Source: Telmatactis stephensoni
Taxonomy: Eukaryota; Cnidaria; Anthozoa; Actiniaria; Isophelliidae
Direction: 5' to 3'
Length of the DNA stretch: 64,000 nucleotides
Assembly (NCBI GenBank): GCA_029948255.1
Contig: JALIZF010001506.1
Coordinates: 306,972-370,971 of the forward strand
Positions 22,601-34,300 of the stretch are shown in pieces. The notes under the pieces are model-generated. The model was not told where the DNA came from. It was given only the letters and a program-made list of their open reading frames with translations, and searched no databases. Both the position numbers and the translations under genes were made by a program. Position 1 is the first letter of the stretch, and every line of letters begins with the position of its first letter.

Positions 22601-23808
22601 TGGAGTTGTTAAAAAAAAATTATTCCTGCCATGTGTGAGTGAAAATTGGACTCGTGACGGTCGAAACCTGCCGTGTTGAGGGACTGTGCAATATTTATCT
22701 GGTAGGAGGGTTCTAAATCTAATGAGGGCTCTAACATTAAATCAAAGTGTAGGATGGAGGAGGGGGGGCTAGATATTAATTTGTTAAGCATGTAGGTATC
22801 TGGAAACAAACCGAATGCAATTAATTGAACGAGTACTTGTGCATGCCGATGGTTGTGGGACATATCAAATTGAAAAGCATTATGAAGAAACCCAGGAAAA
22901 AGATGAAAACATGTTCAGTGAAGATACTTCAAGTGAACCTGAAGTCGAATCATGGTAGTTATTTTAGTTATTTTATCTTAAAAAGAGGGGGTAAGAACTT
23001 ATTCTACATTATATATAAGTACAGGGGGCTTAACTTCATTTTAAGGCCTACTTTGCTCGTTTTAGAACCAGATAAATACTGCACAGACCCTGACCGCAGT
23101 CCGTGACTGTGCATACATTGGCGCAACCTTGCCATTTTCCAAGTCACACAAAAACTGTTTTATAGTTCCAACAAAAGTGTTACTATTTTTACAGCCTCTG
23201 TCTATACCTGTGCTATTACTTTCTAGGTCCAACCAGGAATAATAAACTGGGATAAAGTCAACAAGCGACCATTTAAAAAATTAAGCGCAAGGATGAAAAA
23301 GATTGAAAACTGCAACTATGTCATCGAGGTAGCAGAGCAGCTTAAGTTTAAATTGGTTGGAATTGGTGGTACTGACATAGCTGAAGGCAACCCTAAGCTA
23401 ATCATGGCCTTGCTATGGCAGACAATGCGTGCATATACCTTGACCGTCCTACAGCAGTGTGCGGCCTCAGACAAGCCTGTTACTGATACCGAAATTGTCG
23501 AGTGGGTCAACGAGAAATTGGTTTCAGCCGAGAAGACGTCGAAGATTTCTGGATTCAAAGATCCTAACATCAAAACCAGTCACAGCGTGGTCGACCTGAT
23601 TGATGCCATCAAGCCAGGAATCATTGATTATTCCATGATGATGTCTGGAGAAGACGAAGAAGACTTGCTCATGAATGCTAAGTATGCTATATCTATGGCA
23701 AGGAAAGTTGGTGCTAGGGTGTACGCCCTTCCTGAAGACCTGGTTGAGGTCAAATCCAAAATGGTGCTGACGGTCTTTGCATGTCTAATGGCACGAGGTC
23801 ATAATTAA
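19610..23808 (+). CDS. PLS3: Plastin/fimbrin, actin-bundling protein (five exons, 616 aa)
   Basis: Plastins cross-link actin filaments through two tandem calponin-homology (CH) pairs. Exons are 19610-20030, 20240-20520, 21486-21704, 22204-22551 and 23227-23808; every junction is GT-AG and phases join without a stop. The 616-residue product is close to the usual ~630. An EF-hand region (about 10-75) is followed by CH1 (from ~116), CH2 (from ~254), CH3 (from ~389, [10 protein letters not shown]) and CH4 (from ~508, [10 protein letters not shown]). The EF-hand loops have lost most acidic ligands ([10 protein letters not shown] and KETGGTIDF instead of DxDxDG), so calcium control is probably weak or absent. 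The ATG at 19610 has A at -3 and begins the homology. An AATAAA lies at 23984. The symbol denotes the plastin family; invertebrates usually have one plastin, so the human paralogue number is nominal. Confidence 0.95.
20602..20921. mobile_element. Hairpin MITE in plastin intron 2 (TAGAGCAGATTTCGTATGA family)
   Basis: Inverted ends: left CTAGATTTCTTATGACTGTG and right CACTCATACGAAATCTGCTC. GC-rich CGGCACCGCAC-type subterminal blocks occur on both arms. The same family recurs at 24493-24744 and 41083-41216. No coding capacity. Confidence 0.65.
21862..22056. repeat. Diverged short repeat of a GATCCCTGA unit in plastin intron 3
   Basis: GATCCCTGA or close variants recur about ten times at irregular 10-35-bp spacing. 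The array lies wholly within the intron. Confidence 0.55.
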
Positions 23809-25311
23809 AGTAGTTGTCTAGAAATGAACTGCTCATTGTTTTTCGCATGAAAATCGTGTACATTAGAGACGTTTATTATAAGTCAAATTTAACTTCAGCT
23901 ACATTATTCTAAAGTTGTAGACAAAATTTGAATCATGCTTTTGTTAACAAGTTTGATAAGTTATACTAGTGCTGAAAACCAATAATAAAAATGATTCTGC
24001 TATAGTCTTGTTTGTAGCACCATCATAAATTTGTTGCGTGGGATGCCTGCGGGCGTTGATGACTGTTTTCTTTATTAGATTTATGAAGTACTGATAGGCC
24101 GCTTCCGTTGACTCTTTGAATGATAAGGGAAAGCATGCGAAGACTGCTCCCAACTGCCCACATGGTGTGCCCCCTCCCCCTCCCATATTCAACATTGTTC
24201 AGGTGATGGTCCTTTGCCGAGGCGTCCTTAATTGGGAGGGACGGGAGGGAAGGAGGGATGGAAATCTAAGAAATGAGGTCTAATCTTCCCGATTTTGGAG
24301 GTCGTATATTTATAGTCTTTATACTGTTATGACTGACAGACTGAGAACCAAGAAATTGCACACGTCATCAGAATAGTCTGCAGCTGAACGTCATGACCAA
24401 TTTGTAAATGTTGTATTGGCAATACAAACTTTCTTCAATAAATCTCAAAGCACCAGTCACTAAATTTTCGCGTCTTTTTACGGATTGCGGCTTAGAGCAG
24501 ATTTCGTATGAATGTGAAACGTGTCATTGCCATGATATCTATAAAAACATTCGAAATTCCTGCCGTAACCGTGCCATGACTGTGTGGTGCCGTTTTCCGC
24601 GACATTTAAAGTAGATTTTGTATGACTGTGAAAACGGCACCGCACGGTTACGGCAGGAATTTCGAATGTTTTTATAGATATCATGGCAATGACACGGTCA
24701 CGGCACGGCGCGGTCCGTTTCACACTCATACGAAATCTGCTCTACTGAATTGAATTAAAACCGCGTATGCATAGGGTGTCAATCTTTTTAATCTTATTAT
24801 AGCCTGTGACCAGGGACCGCGGTGGGGAGGGGCTGGAAGTGCTATACCCTACCCTACCACTTTTTCAATTTTCCCATACTTATCTCTTATATTTTCCAAT
24901 CGTAGCCCTGGCACCACTTTATCCCATACTAGTAATCATATAGCCCCACCACTTTTTAGGGTGCTTTGCAGTCTCTAGTGACTGCAATTTAGTCATTTTT
25001 CTTTCACTCTAGACACTACCTGGGTTTACGAACTATATATAATAGCGTGAATTTGAAAGTTACCATATCCGTATGAGATAGAATAGTGAAAGCCGCTTGG
25101 CACCAAAATAAATATATCCGTTCGAATTTAACTGATGCGGCTGTCGTAGGCCCTGGACAATTTGATATTTTCTACACAAGATTGCATATCTTGCATATTC
25201 AAGCATATATCCCATATCGTTGACGTGTCAAATGTGAACTGCGCATGAGCGTTATTAAGCGGCTTCAACACACTGAGTCTGCGCAGTCTGAATTTTGATT
25301 GAAAATTCAAT
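23809..25311. other. Plastin 3' UTR and intergenic spacer
   Basis: Contains the plastin AATAAA (23984), one MITE (24493-24744), a G-rich stretch at 24233-24265 and the proximal upstream region of the golgin gene. No other gene seen. Confidence 0.5.
24493..24744. mobile_element. Hairpin MITE, near-perfect palindrome (TAGAGCAGATTTCGTATGA family)
   Basis: Left end TAGAGCAGATTTCGTATGAA and right end CATACGAAATCTGCTCTA are inverted copies. The arms continue inward through ATGATATCTATAAAAACATT and CGGCACCGCACGG blocks, so almost the whole 252 bp folds into one hairpin. No coding capacity. Confidence 0.75.
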
Positions 25312-25347
25312 ATGGCGGAGGAGTTGTTGGTGACTCAAGACCGGTGA
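25312..25347 (+). promoter_or_regulatory. Upstream ORF / YY1-like element before the golgin start
   Basis: CAATATGGCGGAGG at 25308-25321 resembles the YY1 site (CAANATGGCGGC) that often overlaps transcription starts. It also opens an 11-residue upstream ORF (MAEELLVTQDR, stop 25345-25347) with A at -3 and G at +4, 24 bases before the golgin ATG. If it lies in the transcript it could dampen golgin translation; if it lies at the start site it is a promoter element. Confidence 0.35.
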
Positions 25348-25371
25348 AGATAGAGGAATTTAACCGGAAAG

Positions 25372-28300
25372 ATGTTCAAAAAGTTAAAGCAGAAGATCGT
25401 TGAGGAGTTAGAAGGAGAGCAGAGTCCTTCGTTAACCCAAAACTCTTCCGAGAGCCTCACTCAGGTAGGAGATAGTGTTTGTACGGTTCGTTGATCTGTA
25501 GTACTAGTCGATACTATGGTGTTTGAAACACCAGTAACTGCAGTATGCCGTTCACTAATCACTAAGTATTCGTGCTCATTGATACTAAAATGTGTACTGA
25601 TGTGCATGATCCTGTATCATATATGTCAGTCTGGAATATTATAGTTTTAATCGCGTATATAAGACGTTAAGTAAGTTTAAATACAAATGTATAACTTGAA
25701 GAAGTTCAATTAACCATCCGAACATCTACCAGTTTATTAAACAAAACAAAACTGTTGGAAGTGAAACCAAATCTTACATTATATGTTAATTTTACATTGA
25801 AATTCAAGAATCTTTCCATGTTGTACTGAGCTTCTAACTTGAAATATTCGTCCTCTCGCAGTCACCGAAAGGTGAAAGACGACGTCCACCGCCAGACAAC
25901 TCGCCATTTCGACCTTCATCACAATCACCGTCTTCATCAGAAAGTCTAGCCGCAAATGGAGCTAGATCAAAGTCTACTCCACAGCAAGTATTGGCTCGTG
26001 TTAATAAAATATTGGAGGTATTTAATTTGTTAATTAAGTGCATTAAGTGTACATGTTTGTGTAGAGTTATGATGGCTCTACATACATGTATATGTATATT
26101 ACCAAGTGTAAGGCCAGGGGTTCTTGTATTCAATTAGTAACTTCTGGTATATCGCAGTAATACTTTATTGCCTATGGCTACTAAAACTTAATTTGTACTA
26201 TGTACCGTTTTTTATATGTTTTATCACCAAATCAGCAATACAGTAACGTACAATTTTTAATATTCTTCATGTATTTTTTTACTGTAGCATTCTGATCATA
26301 AATCACTGATACTTTTTATTTAGACATAAAGGCGGATGAGTTTTTAAGGTTATAGGGTAAGGGTCTGTTTATGTGGGTTTATTTAATTCATTTTGGGCCT
26401 TACAATCACTTAGTCTTTCATTTAACCTTATTTGATCTTTCTCATTATTAATTCATATGGAATTAACAATTAAGTGCTTGTGAAAGGTGCTTAAATTAAT
26501 CAGTTAAAGTTATGCTTCATTTAGTATCAAGGATAGAAATTTATGATTGAAGTACAAGGATGAGTATGTGTATAAATTGTTTTCTGAAATACAGCTGTGG
26601 TGACCTCTTAGCTGCTATCATTGTGGTATAGAGATCAATTGGCAGCTAAATTGTGGCATTTAAAAGGATCAGGGAATAAAATATTTTTATTTTTTATTTT
26701 ATAAAACCCAGCAAAGTTGAGTTCACAGGCAGTCAATTTGCCTGGTACCCAGCCATTAATGACACCAGTGCATGAACCAGTAGTATTGTTAGTTAACTAC
26801 ATCAAATGTATGTATGTTTATTACAGGATCTTTCCAGTCACATCTTGAATGTTATATGTCAAAATTGATCCCAAGAGGGTGGGGTGGGGGGCAAGAGGTA
26901 GGGGATTTGGTTTGCAAAGTTGGGATTTTGATAAAAATTTATAGTTCTATACATTTTTGTCAAAATCCCAATGGTAGTAAAACAAATGCAGATCAATAAC
27001 ACCAACTTGGATTATTTGGTAGGTATTTCAATAGATGTTTTGAGATCAATAAAATGATCAAATGCCTGACTGAGGGTGCCATGAACACTTTCAAATTGCT
27101 ATCTTTTGTCTGCACTTCCCTCACCCTACTGCCATAGGATTAACTTTGATAGATGCATTATCATTGTACATCAAACTGATGTTGTCTATATGTCAACTAT
27201 ACTTCCTGTCGGTTTTTAACTTGGATGATACAATGTACACACATTTACAATATACTTAATTTAAAAGTCCCTACCCTGTACTTTGATCTAGAAATAACAT
27301 GTGATACAGTATGTATAATGATCTTTGGTCTGATCAATGAAGACTTTCTGTTCTAAGGGTCATCATTTTTATTGCCAGTAACTTGTCTTGTCTATCAACA
27401 TTTAAAGCCAGGTCAGATATTTATATCCGTTTACCAGTCTCTTTCATAATGATATCTTTAATCTAAATTACAGTTCTCCATAATTCCATTTGAATTAGTT
27501 GATAAGTGGCACACCTCATTCCTTAGGACTTGACTAGCTATCCTGGCTTTCTGATTCCATTAAATGAAAAATAACTTTAGTGGACCATGTGAGATTGCCT
27601 GATTGTCTGATGTTTGCAGATCTTCCAACAAATTAATGATCTCCAACTATCTGATAATCAGTTGACATGAGAAAGAGTAAGGCTTTATGTATGGTATCAT
27701 GTTTAAAGCATGTCAGTATACATGGTAGGAAACCTCACATTTTGCTGTCAAATTGTCTTGTGTAACCATTGGCTTGTCTTAACTCTTGAAATGAATTTGA
27801 CAAGCAGCACTTAACTTTTTGAAGGACAAATTCTTTATCTTTACAAATTCATCATTTGCAGTTTTGTCAAGAAAATTTCAAACTAAATTATACATGATTC
27901 ACCAATTTTATAGACCAGTAAATACTGCAGTGACCAACATTTATAATGAAGTCCATATTTAGAAGAGCACTGGTTCAAACTGTTACCCTAGCTGTGTAAT
28001 TAAATATTGAATTAGAAACAATTACCTGGGTTTTCTGATTAATATTGAATATTTTAAAATATCAATTGCCTTTGGATACAGTGGAATTCAGTTAGTTGTA
28101 TGTTGACATTTGTCTTACAACTGGGATATGTGTTTTATTGTTGCATATTTAATTGTACACTGTTATTCTAAGTCAAAATTTGTTTTTTTCTTGAAACTAA
28201 AATCAGAACAATTATAGGAATTATGACTAGCTATTTCTAATAGAAAGTGAATTGCTGCGAGCAGAAAACAGCTGGTGTATCCATGTTAGCAGAACTGTTT

Positions 28301-31300
28301 CCCTAAAACTCACGAAAGTACACCGCTTTCTCTGATATATGAAATGTTTCTTGTCTATCTCCTGTGTGTTGTGTGACGAACACTGCTAGTTGACCTTCAA
28401 TATTGAACTAGATGCACTCGTGCGTTGACTCGTGCCCATGTAAAAGGGAGCCCAAAATCGGCTTAAAAAGGACATTTAGATTAGCTGCCGCTAGAGTAAG
28501 AGCGATTGATATGTTGTCGTTAATAAACTTTTTAACAAGACGCACCTCGAACCGTACACTGGTTGCCTGTAGTTCAACAAGCCGCAGTAGTCAAGACCTT
28601 TAATTTGTCTGTCAACAGCTATGGATTAGCGTTCGCAAAAATTTTGTACCGCTGATCGAATGTATCGCGTGTTCGTCTAGTGACATCCTTGAATCGACTC
28701 TCGATACGGTATGGACTTGAACCGCTGATCATATGTATCGCATGTTCGTCTAGTGACATCCACAAATTACACTGTGTTCAGAATAGGAGGCTACTCGCTT
28801 CGCTCGCAGCAATAAATTATTGTACAGTCAAGCAATGAGACAATATTTGTAAATCACTTGTTTTAAATGGCTTTATTCATGTAAAAAATATTTTTTCTTT
28901 ACTTTACTTAGTTGAATTGATGTACTATTCTATATATATGAGTTAGCAAATTATTGTTTGTATTTTTTGTGACTTTCTTAGACTATTATATAGTCACCTT
29001 TTTCAAATTCTTATTAAAATTGATGCCTGTCATGTTGGGTTTGATTTAAGCTCTTAATGGTACCCATTTATAGCTGGATATTTACTAAAGCTTGACACGT
29101 TTGCTTTCATATGCTAATGAACCTTTCAGTTCTAAAATTAGCATATGGCTTGGTCACATGACCTTGTGTCTTTTGTTTGAAGTCTGTTGATGTTGACTCA
29201 CATTATGTCTAGGTTTGGTAGACATACTCAGGGTTTCATGTTTTTACTTGAAGTTTCAAAGCACTTTTAATGGATTTTTACACATTGGAGAAGAGGTTTT
29301 ACTCAAGAAAACCCTAGCATGAAATGCTAAAATATATATTTTTACCCAAACCAAAGACTCAACTGTTTGTACTTGATCATAACCATCATTTAGGGAAATG
29401 GATTGAGGTAAATATGTTTTGTAATACAGTATTACTTATTAATTAAATTACTGAAATTTGTGACTGGTACATATTGGAAATGTTGATATAAAAGGGGTGG
29501 ATAAGCAGTTCATATATGTTTGTTCTTTATCAAATAATCTTGAGTGATTCAATATTCATTGGTAAAATTCTCCCTGGTGAAATTAAAGTTTTTGTTGTAA
29601 AAAAAGTGTTTAATAGTAATTATTATATATTCACACTAACAAAAAATACCATTTTTATCTTGTAGAAATTCTAACAGAATTATTTTTTCATTTCTGCTTT
29701 TGAACCTAACTATGATTTTTTTTCTTTTTGTAAATTATTATGCTGCTATAAAAATGAACATATTAGCCATTTTTATGGCATTTTAGAGAATTTAGGTCTT
29801 CTTAATGCAGGTATTAGTTCACTTATAAATACATCTTTTTAAGCCAAAAATGACTCCTTGATATGCGAAAAAAAAAAAACACATTCAATAATTTTTGTTT
29901 ATTGTACTGTATGTTTTAGATGTACATTTATATATATGTAAATCTGTTCTTACAGTACATGTATACAGGTGTGATGCCACACTAATCTCAAAAAGCCCAA
30001 TAGGTACCAATTAGAATCATGCTCCAGTCTGGATTAGCCTTTGATTACAATGTAGTTTTGTGCTAAAAACAAGAGACTTAGGCTGTGAATACAAAACATC
30101 TCAGGAAAAATATATTTAGTATTTAATATTAATAAAGTCATGATTAAATGGATCTTATTCAAAACATCAATTTTATTTATTTATATATTTATTTACAAAA
30201 CTTCCACCCAAATTAAGAATACATAATAATTGAATAAAATAAGAAGAAGAAGAAGAATTAAAACAAAATGGAAATAAACTATAAAGGTGAGGGACATGCA
30301 ACAGAGCTAGGCTCCAATTAAAGTATGCCCTATGGATAAAAATAATTTACACTAATTAAAATAGTATTCACAAGCCTCTTGGTAAAAACTCGCTTAAGTG
30401 TGAGGCTATTATTTGTGTATCACAGCACAATGTATTCTGTACACAGCATAAATGTACTTCAATAAAAACAAAAACCTAAAAGACCAAATTAAATTTAATG
30501 TATAGAATATCAACACAACTAACTCTCAATTTAGGATATTTGGTACATATATGAAATTGGCCACGTTTAGGTGTGCCTCCCATTTGGGTTTCCTGTGCAA
30601 TAAGGTGTGATTTTTAAACTTTCTTTCTTGTTTCCCTTTAAATCTTCTAGACAGGAAAAGATGGCCAGAATGGTGAGCCCTATGATTCCACCCAACCCCA
30701 AAACACCAGTACCCCAAACAAGACCCTAGAGGAACAAGATGAATCAGTAACAAATACACCCAGAAGACCACAGCCTACAACACCGGCAAGCCCAGGGTAT
30801 GCTGATAGGTCAGAATCTGATACTGACCATGAACATGGAACATCATCACGGCTTGAAATGGCCACAAAGGAAGAGGTCATTGCACTGTACAAAAAACAAG
30901 AACGTACACTTACAAGATACAAGACAAGATTCTCTGAGGTTAGATGAGTGCTTTTTTTATGTCCAAAAATACTACTAGCTAAATATTGCTTCATTGAAGT
31001 TTACTAGTACTTAAAATGTTTTTACTGGTTGGAGATGAAGAAATGATTAATATTTGTATAGCTACTTTCTAATTTCTAATACTTGACCATCTGATTAGCT
31101 GTAAATGCTTGAAAACTATGGCATGGTTCGTATAGGTCATGGAAAACCTGGAAAGTCATGGAATTTCATGATTCACTTTCCAGTTCTGAAAAGTCATGGA
31201 AAATCATGAAAAATGGCACACACACACACAAAAAAAAAATAATTGGTTCATGAGGAGTATAGATAAAATTCATTTTTTCCAATGAAAAGTAATCCAGTTT

Positions 31301-34300
31301 CATGCAAATAACAGAAAACCTGCATATGCAAATTTTCCAATTTTGAAAAGTATCAGATTAGGATAATGATTCTGATCATGGAAATTAGAAAATAGTCATG
31401 GAAAGTCATGGAATTTTGATTCTTCAAAATAGTACAAACTATGCATGGTATATTTCACTGGTAAACCTACAGCTGAGAGCAAAGCAGACCTCAACATTTT
31501 TCTTTTGGCTATAAAAATGGAAAAAAGCTGCAGCAGGGTACAGTCCACAACTCTTCCTCAATAATTAACTACAAGCTGTGTTTTGCAATAAAAAGAGATT
31601 GAAGTATGATAAAAACAAAATCATGTTAGCTTACATTAAAGTTATTGGTCGGAATGGTTTTTGATGAAGAAAGTCCAATAATATTTTATGAGAACAATAC
31701 TTAATTAATACCATTATTTTGAAATAAGAAATATTTTCTTTTATTAATAAAACAAATATTCATTTCAGCAATGTTATTACAGGATTTTTGTCAATGAAAA
31801 TGGAAAGCTGCCAAGTGGCAAACTGTCAAAACCTAAAAGAATTTTAAAAAGCTGTAAAAATGTATATCAAATCACCTTTGAAACATCTACAATAATTTTA
31901 AGATAAAGTTCTTCCATTGAACTCATACATTTAACTCTTTGATGCTGGCCTTGTAGAAAGTCATTTGATATGGAAAGATGCAGTTGAAAAATTCTAGCTT
32001 CCAGGGCCATAGCCAGACTGAATGTTTATAAAGGCAATCGACTGCCAAAGGCAGGAGCAAGTTGGGGGGTTTGGGAGCATGTTCCCATGAATATTTTTGA
32101 GATTCAGACCCTTGGAAATGCAATTTTCAGCATTTGCGACATTTATTGTATTAAAGTTATGACAATTGTGCACATTTTGGCAAAGAAAAAGAAGAAAAAA
32201 CATTTGATATTCATGAGATAGTATAGAAAATATCTTTAATGTCTAATCCTTACTAAACTCCTTCTTTGTCAAAATTCTGAATTTTCTTTTGTTTCTTTTG
32301 TGACATCAATTAGTCTATCTGTCCATTCTTATTAAAGAATTAAAGAAAACTAAAAAACTGATAATATCTGAAATTTTACGAAGGCAACTGCCTCACTTGC
32401 CTCATGGTATGTGTGGTCCTTCTTTTTTTAGGTTGCTATGAGCAAAAGGAGTTAAATTATCTCTTCAAAACAAACCTGTTGTTGATACAGTTCCAATAAT
32501 GATAGTGTATACAATATGCACATTAATTTTGTTTTTATTCCATTCCTAATATCCCTTTTTCTTTTAAGGTTGTGGATGCTTTCAAAAACTTGCAAAAGGA
32601 AAACGAAAAACTTCAAACTAATCTCGCTCAAACTCAAGATAAGGCTTTACGGAGAATTTCTGAGATGAAAGAGGTATACTATATTTTATCATCAACCCCA
32701 CATTTGTACAAATAAACAAGTTAACTACATGTGGAACAATCTGTAAAGCTTGACGTGCATGTATCTTTGTTCACAATAATACAACTGAATAAACAGTGAG
32801 CTCCCTCTAAGGCAGACGCTTTCAGGACCAGCTCTTAGTGTCCACCTTAGAGAAGTATCCTCCTTGGAGGGAGTTTCATTACTGATAATATGGGGCAATT
32901 TAAAAGACCAAAATGTGTATGCCTTAGAGAGGTGTCCACCTTATGGGATGTCCCAATTGAGGGAGTTCACTGTAATTCTATTGTTATTTTTAAAACCTTG
33001 TATTCTTTTATCTTTACAGACAATTGAATTAGAAAAACAAGCCAAGATGCATTTAGAAGAAACATTGAGACTATCACTTGATGAAAAGGATGACATAATT
33101 AAGGCTCTTCAGACTCAGGTTAGGATAATACATGTTGAACATTGCTTTTACAGACGTACATGTAAAACTCTGTCGTAGTACAACTGGCCAGCAATTTAGC
33201 CTCATATAATCAATGTATACTTGCCACCTGTGTCAAACTAAATACTATAATAAGTATGATTTGTGCTAGTTGAAGCTGTAAACTGCCAATACAAAGTACT
33301 TGGCATTACATTATTCATTAGGATGACTTCTTTTCCATTCTAATACAGAATCAGTATCTCAAGCAGCACAGCCAGCGACTGCCATCAGATTCATCAGATG
33401 TTGCTTTAGGTAGGGTTTCTTGGAGTGATTTCTATCAGCTGCAGTACCACTTTTCATTGGCCTGTTGATGTAAAATTCAAAATTTGAGCTTTGTTGTGTT
33501 TCTTATGTGATTACTTGCTTCATAAATGTAACTTGTATTGCATACACTGTATGTGTTCTAGGATCTCAAAGTGATGAAGAGAAGATTGAAAGGCAGCGAC
33601 TAGTTGATAAGGTATGTATGGTGGGATAACAATTATTATTGCTGTGTGTGTGTGTCTAATACAGTGTATGGCGTGCATTCCATGTCTTCCTATTGGCTAA
33701 ATGAGGTCAGGTCCTAATGCTGAACTTCAAATTTTATCTCCCTGTTGGTTGAGTTAGAATACTCTAACTGAGCTCAACATTTTGTTTCTACTCTGTAGAT
33801 TGATGGCCTACAAAAGGAGTTAGATAGTGCAAAAGTAAGTTTGTTAGGGACGTTGGAACGTCATTGTCAACTTCATAATCATAATCATCATCATCATTGT
33901 CGTCGTCATCTGACCAGTCACCAAATTTAATGATGCAGACAGACAGCTCTTATATTGTTGCTGCCCCAGTTACTCTCTTTAAGATGTCAATGAACATTAA
34001 ATGGGGTTTTCTCCTAAATGAATATGCATAAACTGATAGATATTTGAATTGCAATCTGTTTTAGGAAAATTCTCAAAGCCATGACCAGACATCATCAAAT
34101 CAACTAAAGGAAGCTAAGGCACTTATCCTTCGTCTTGAACAAGAGAAACAAGTTGCCATTCAAGATATGATGTCCAACTTACAGATTGCTCTCAAGGACA
34201 AAGATGAAGTTGTAGCAGAGAGCACAGAAATCAAGAAAGCTTTAGAAGCTCGAGAAGCTGAAATTGTACAACTAAGCCAAGAGAAGGATGAATTTTTCAA

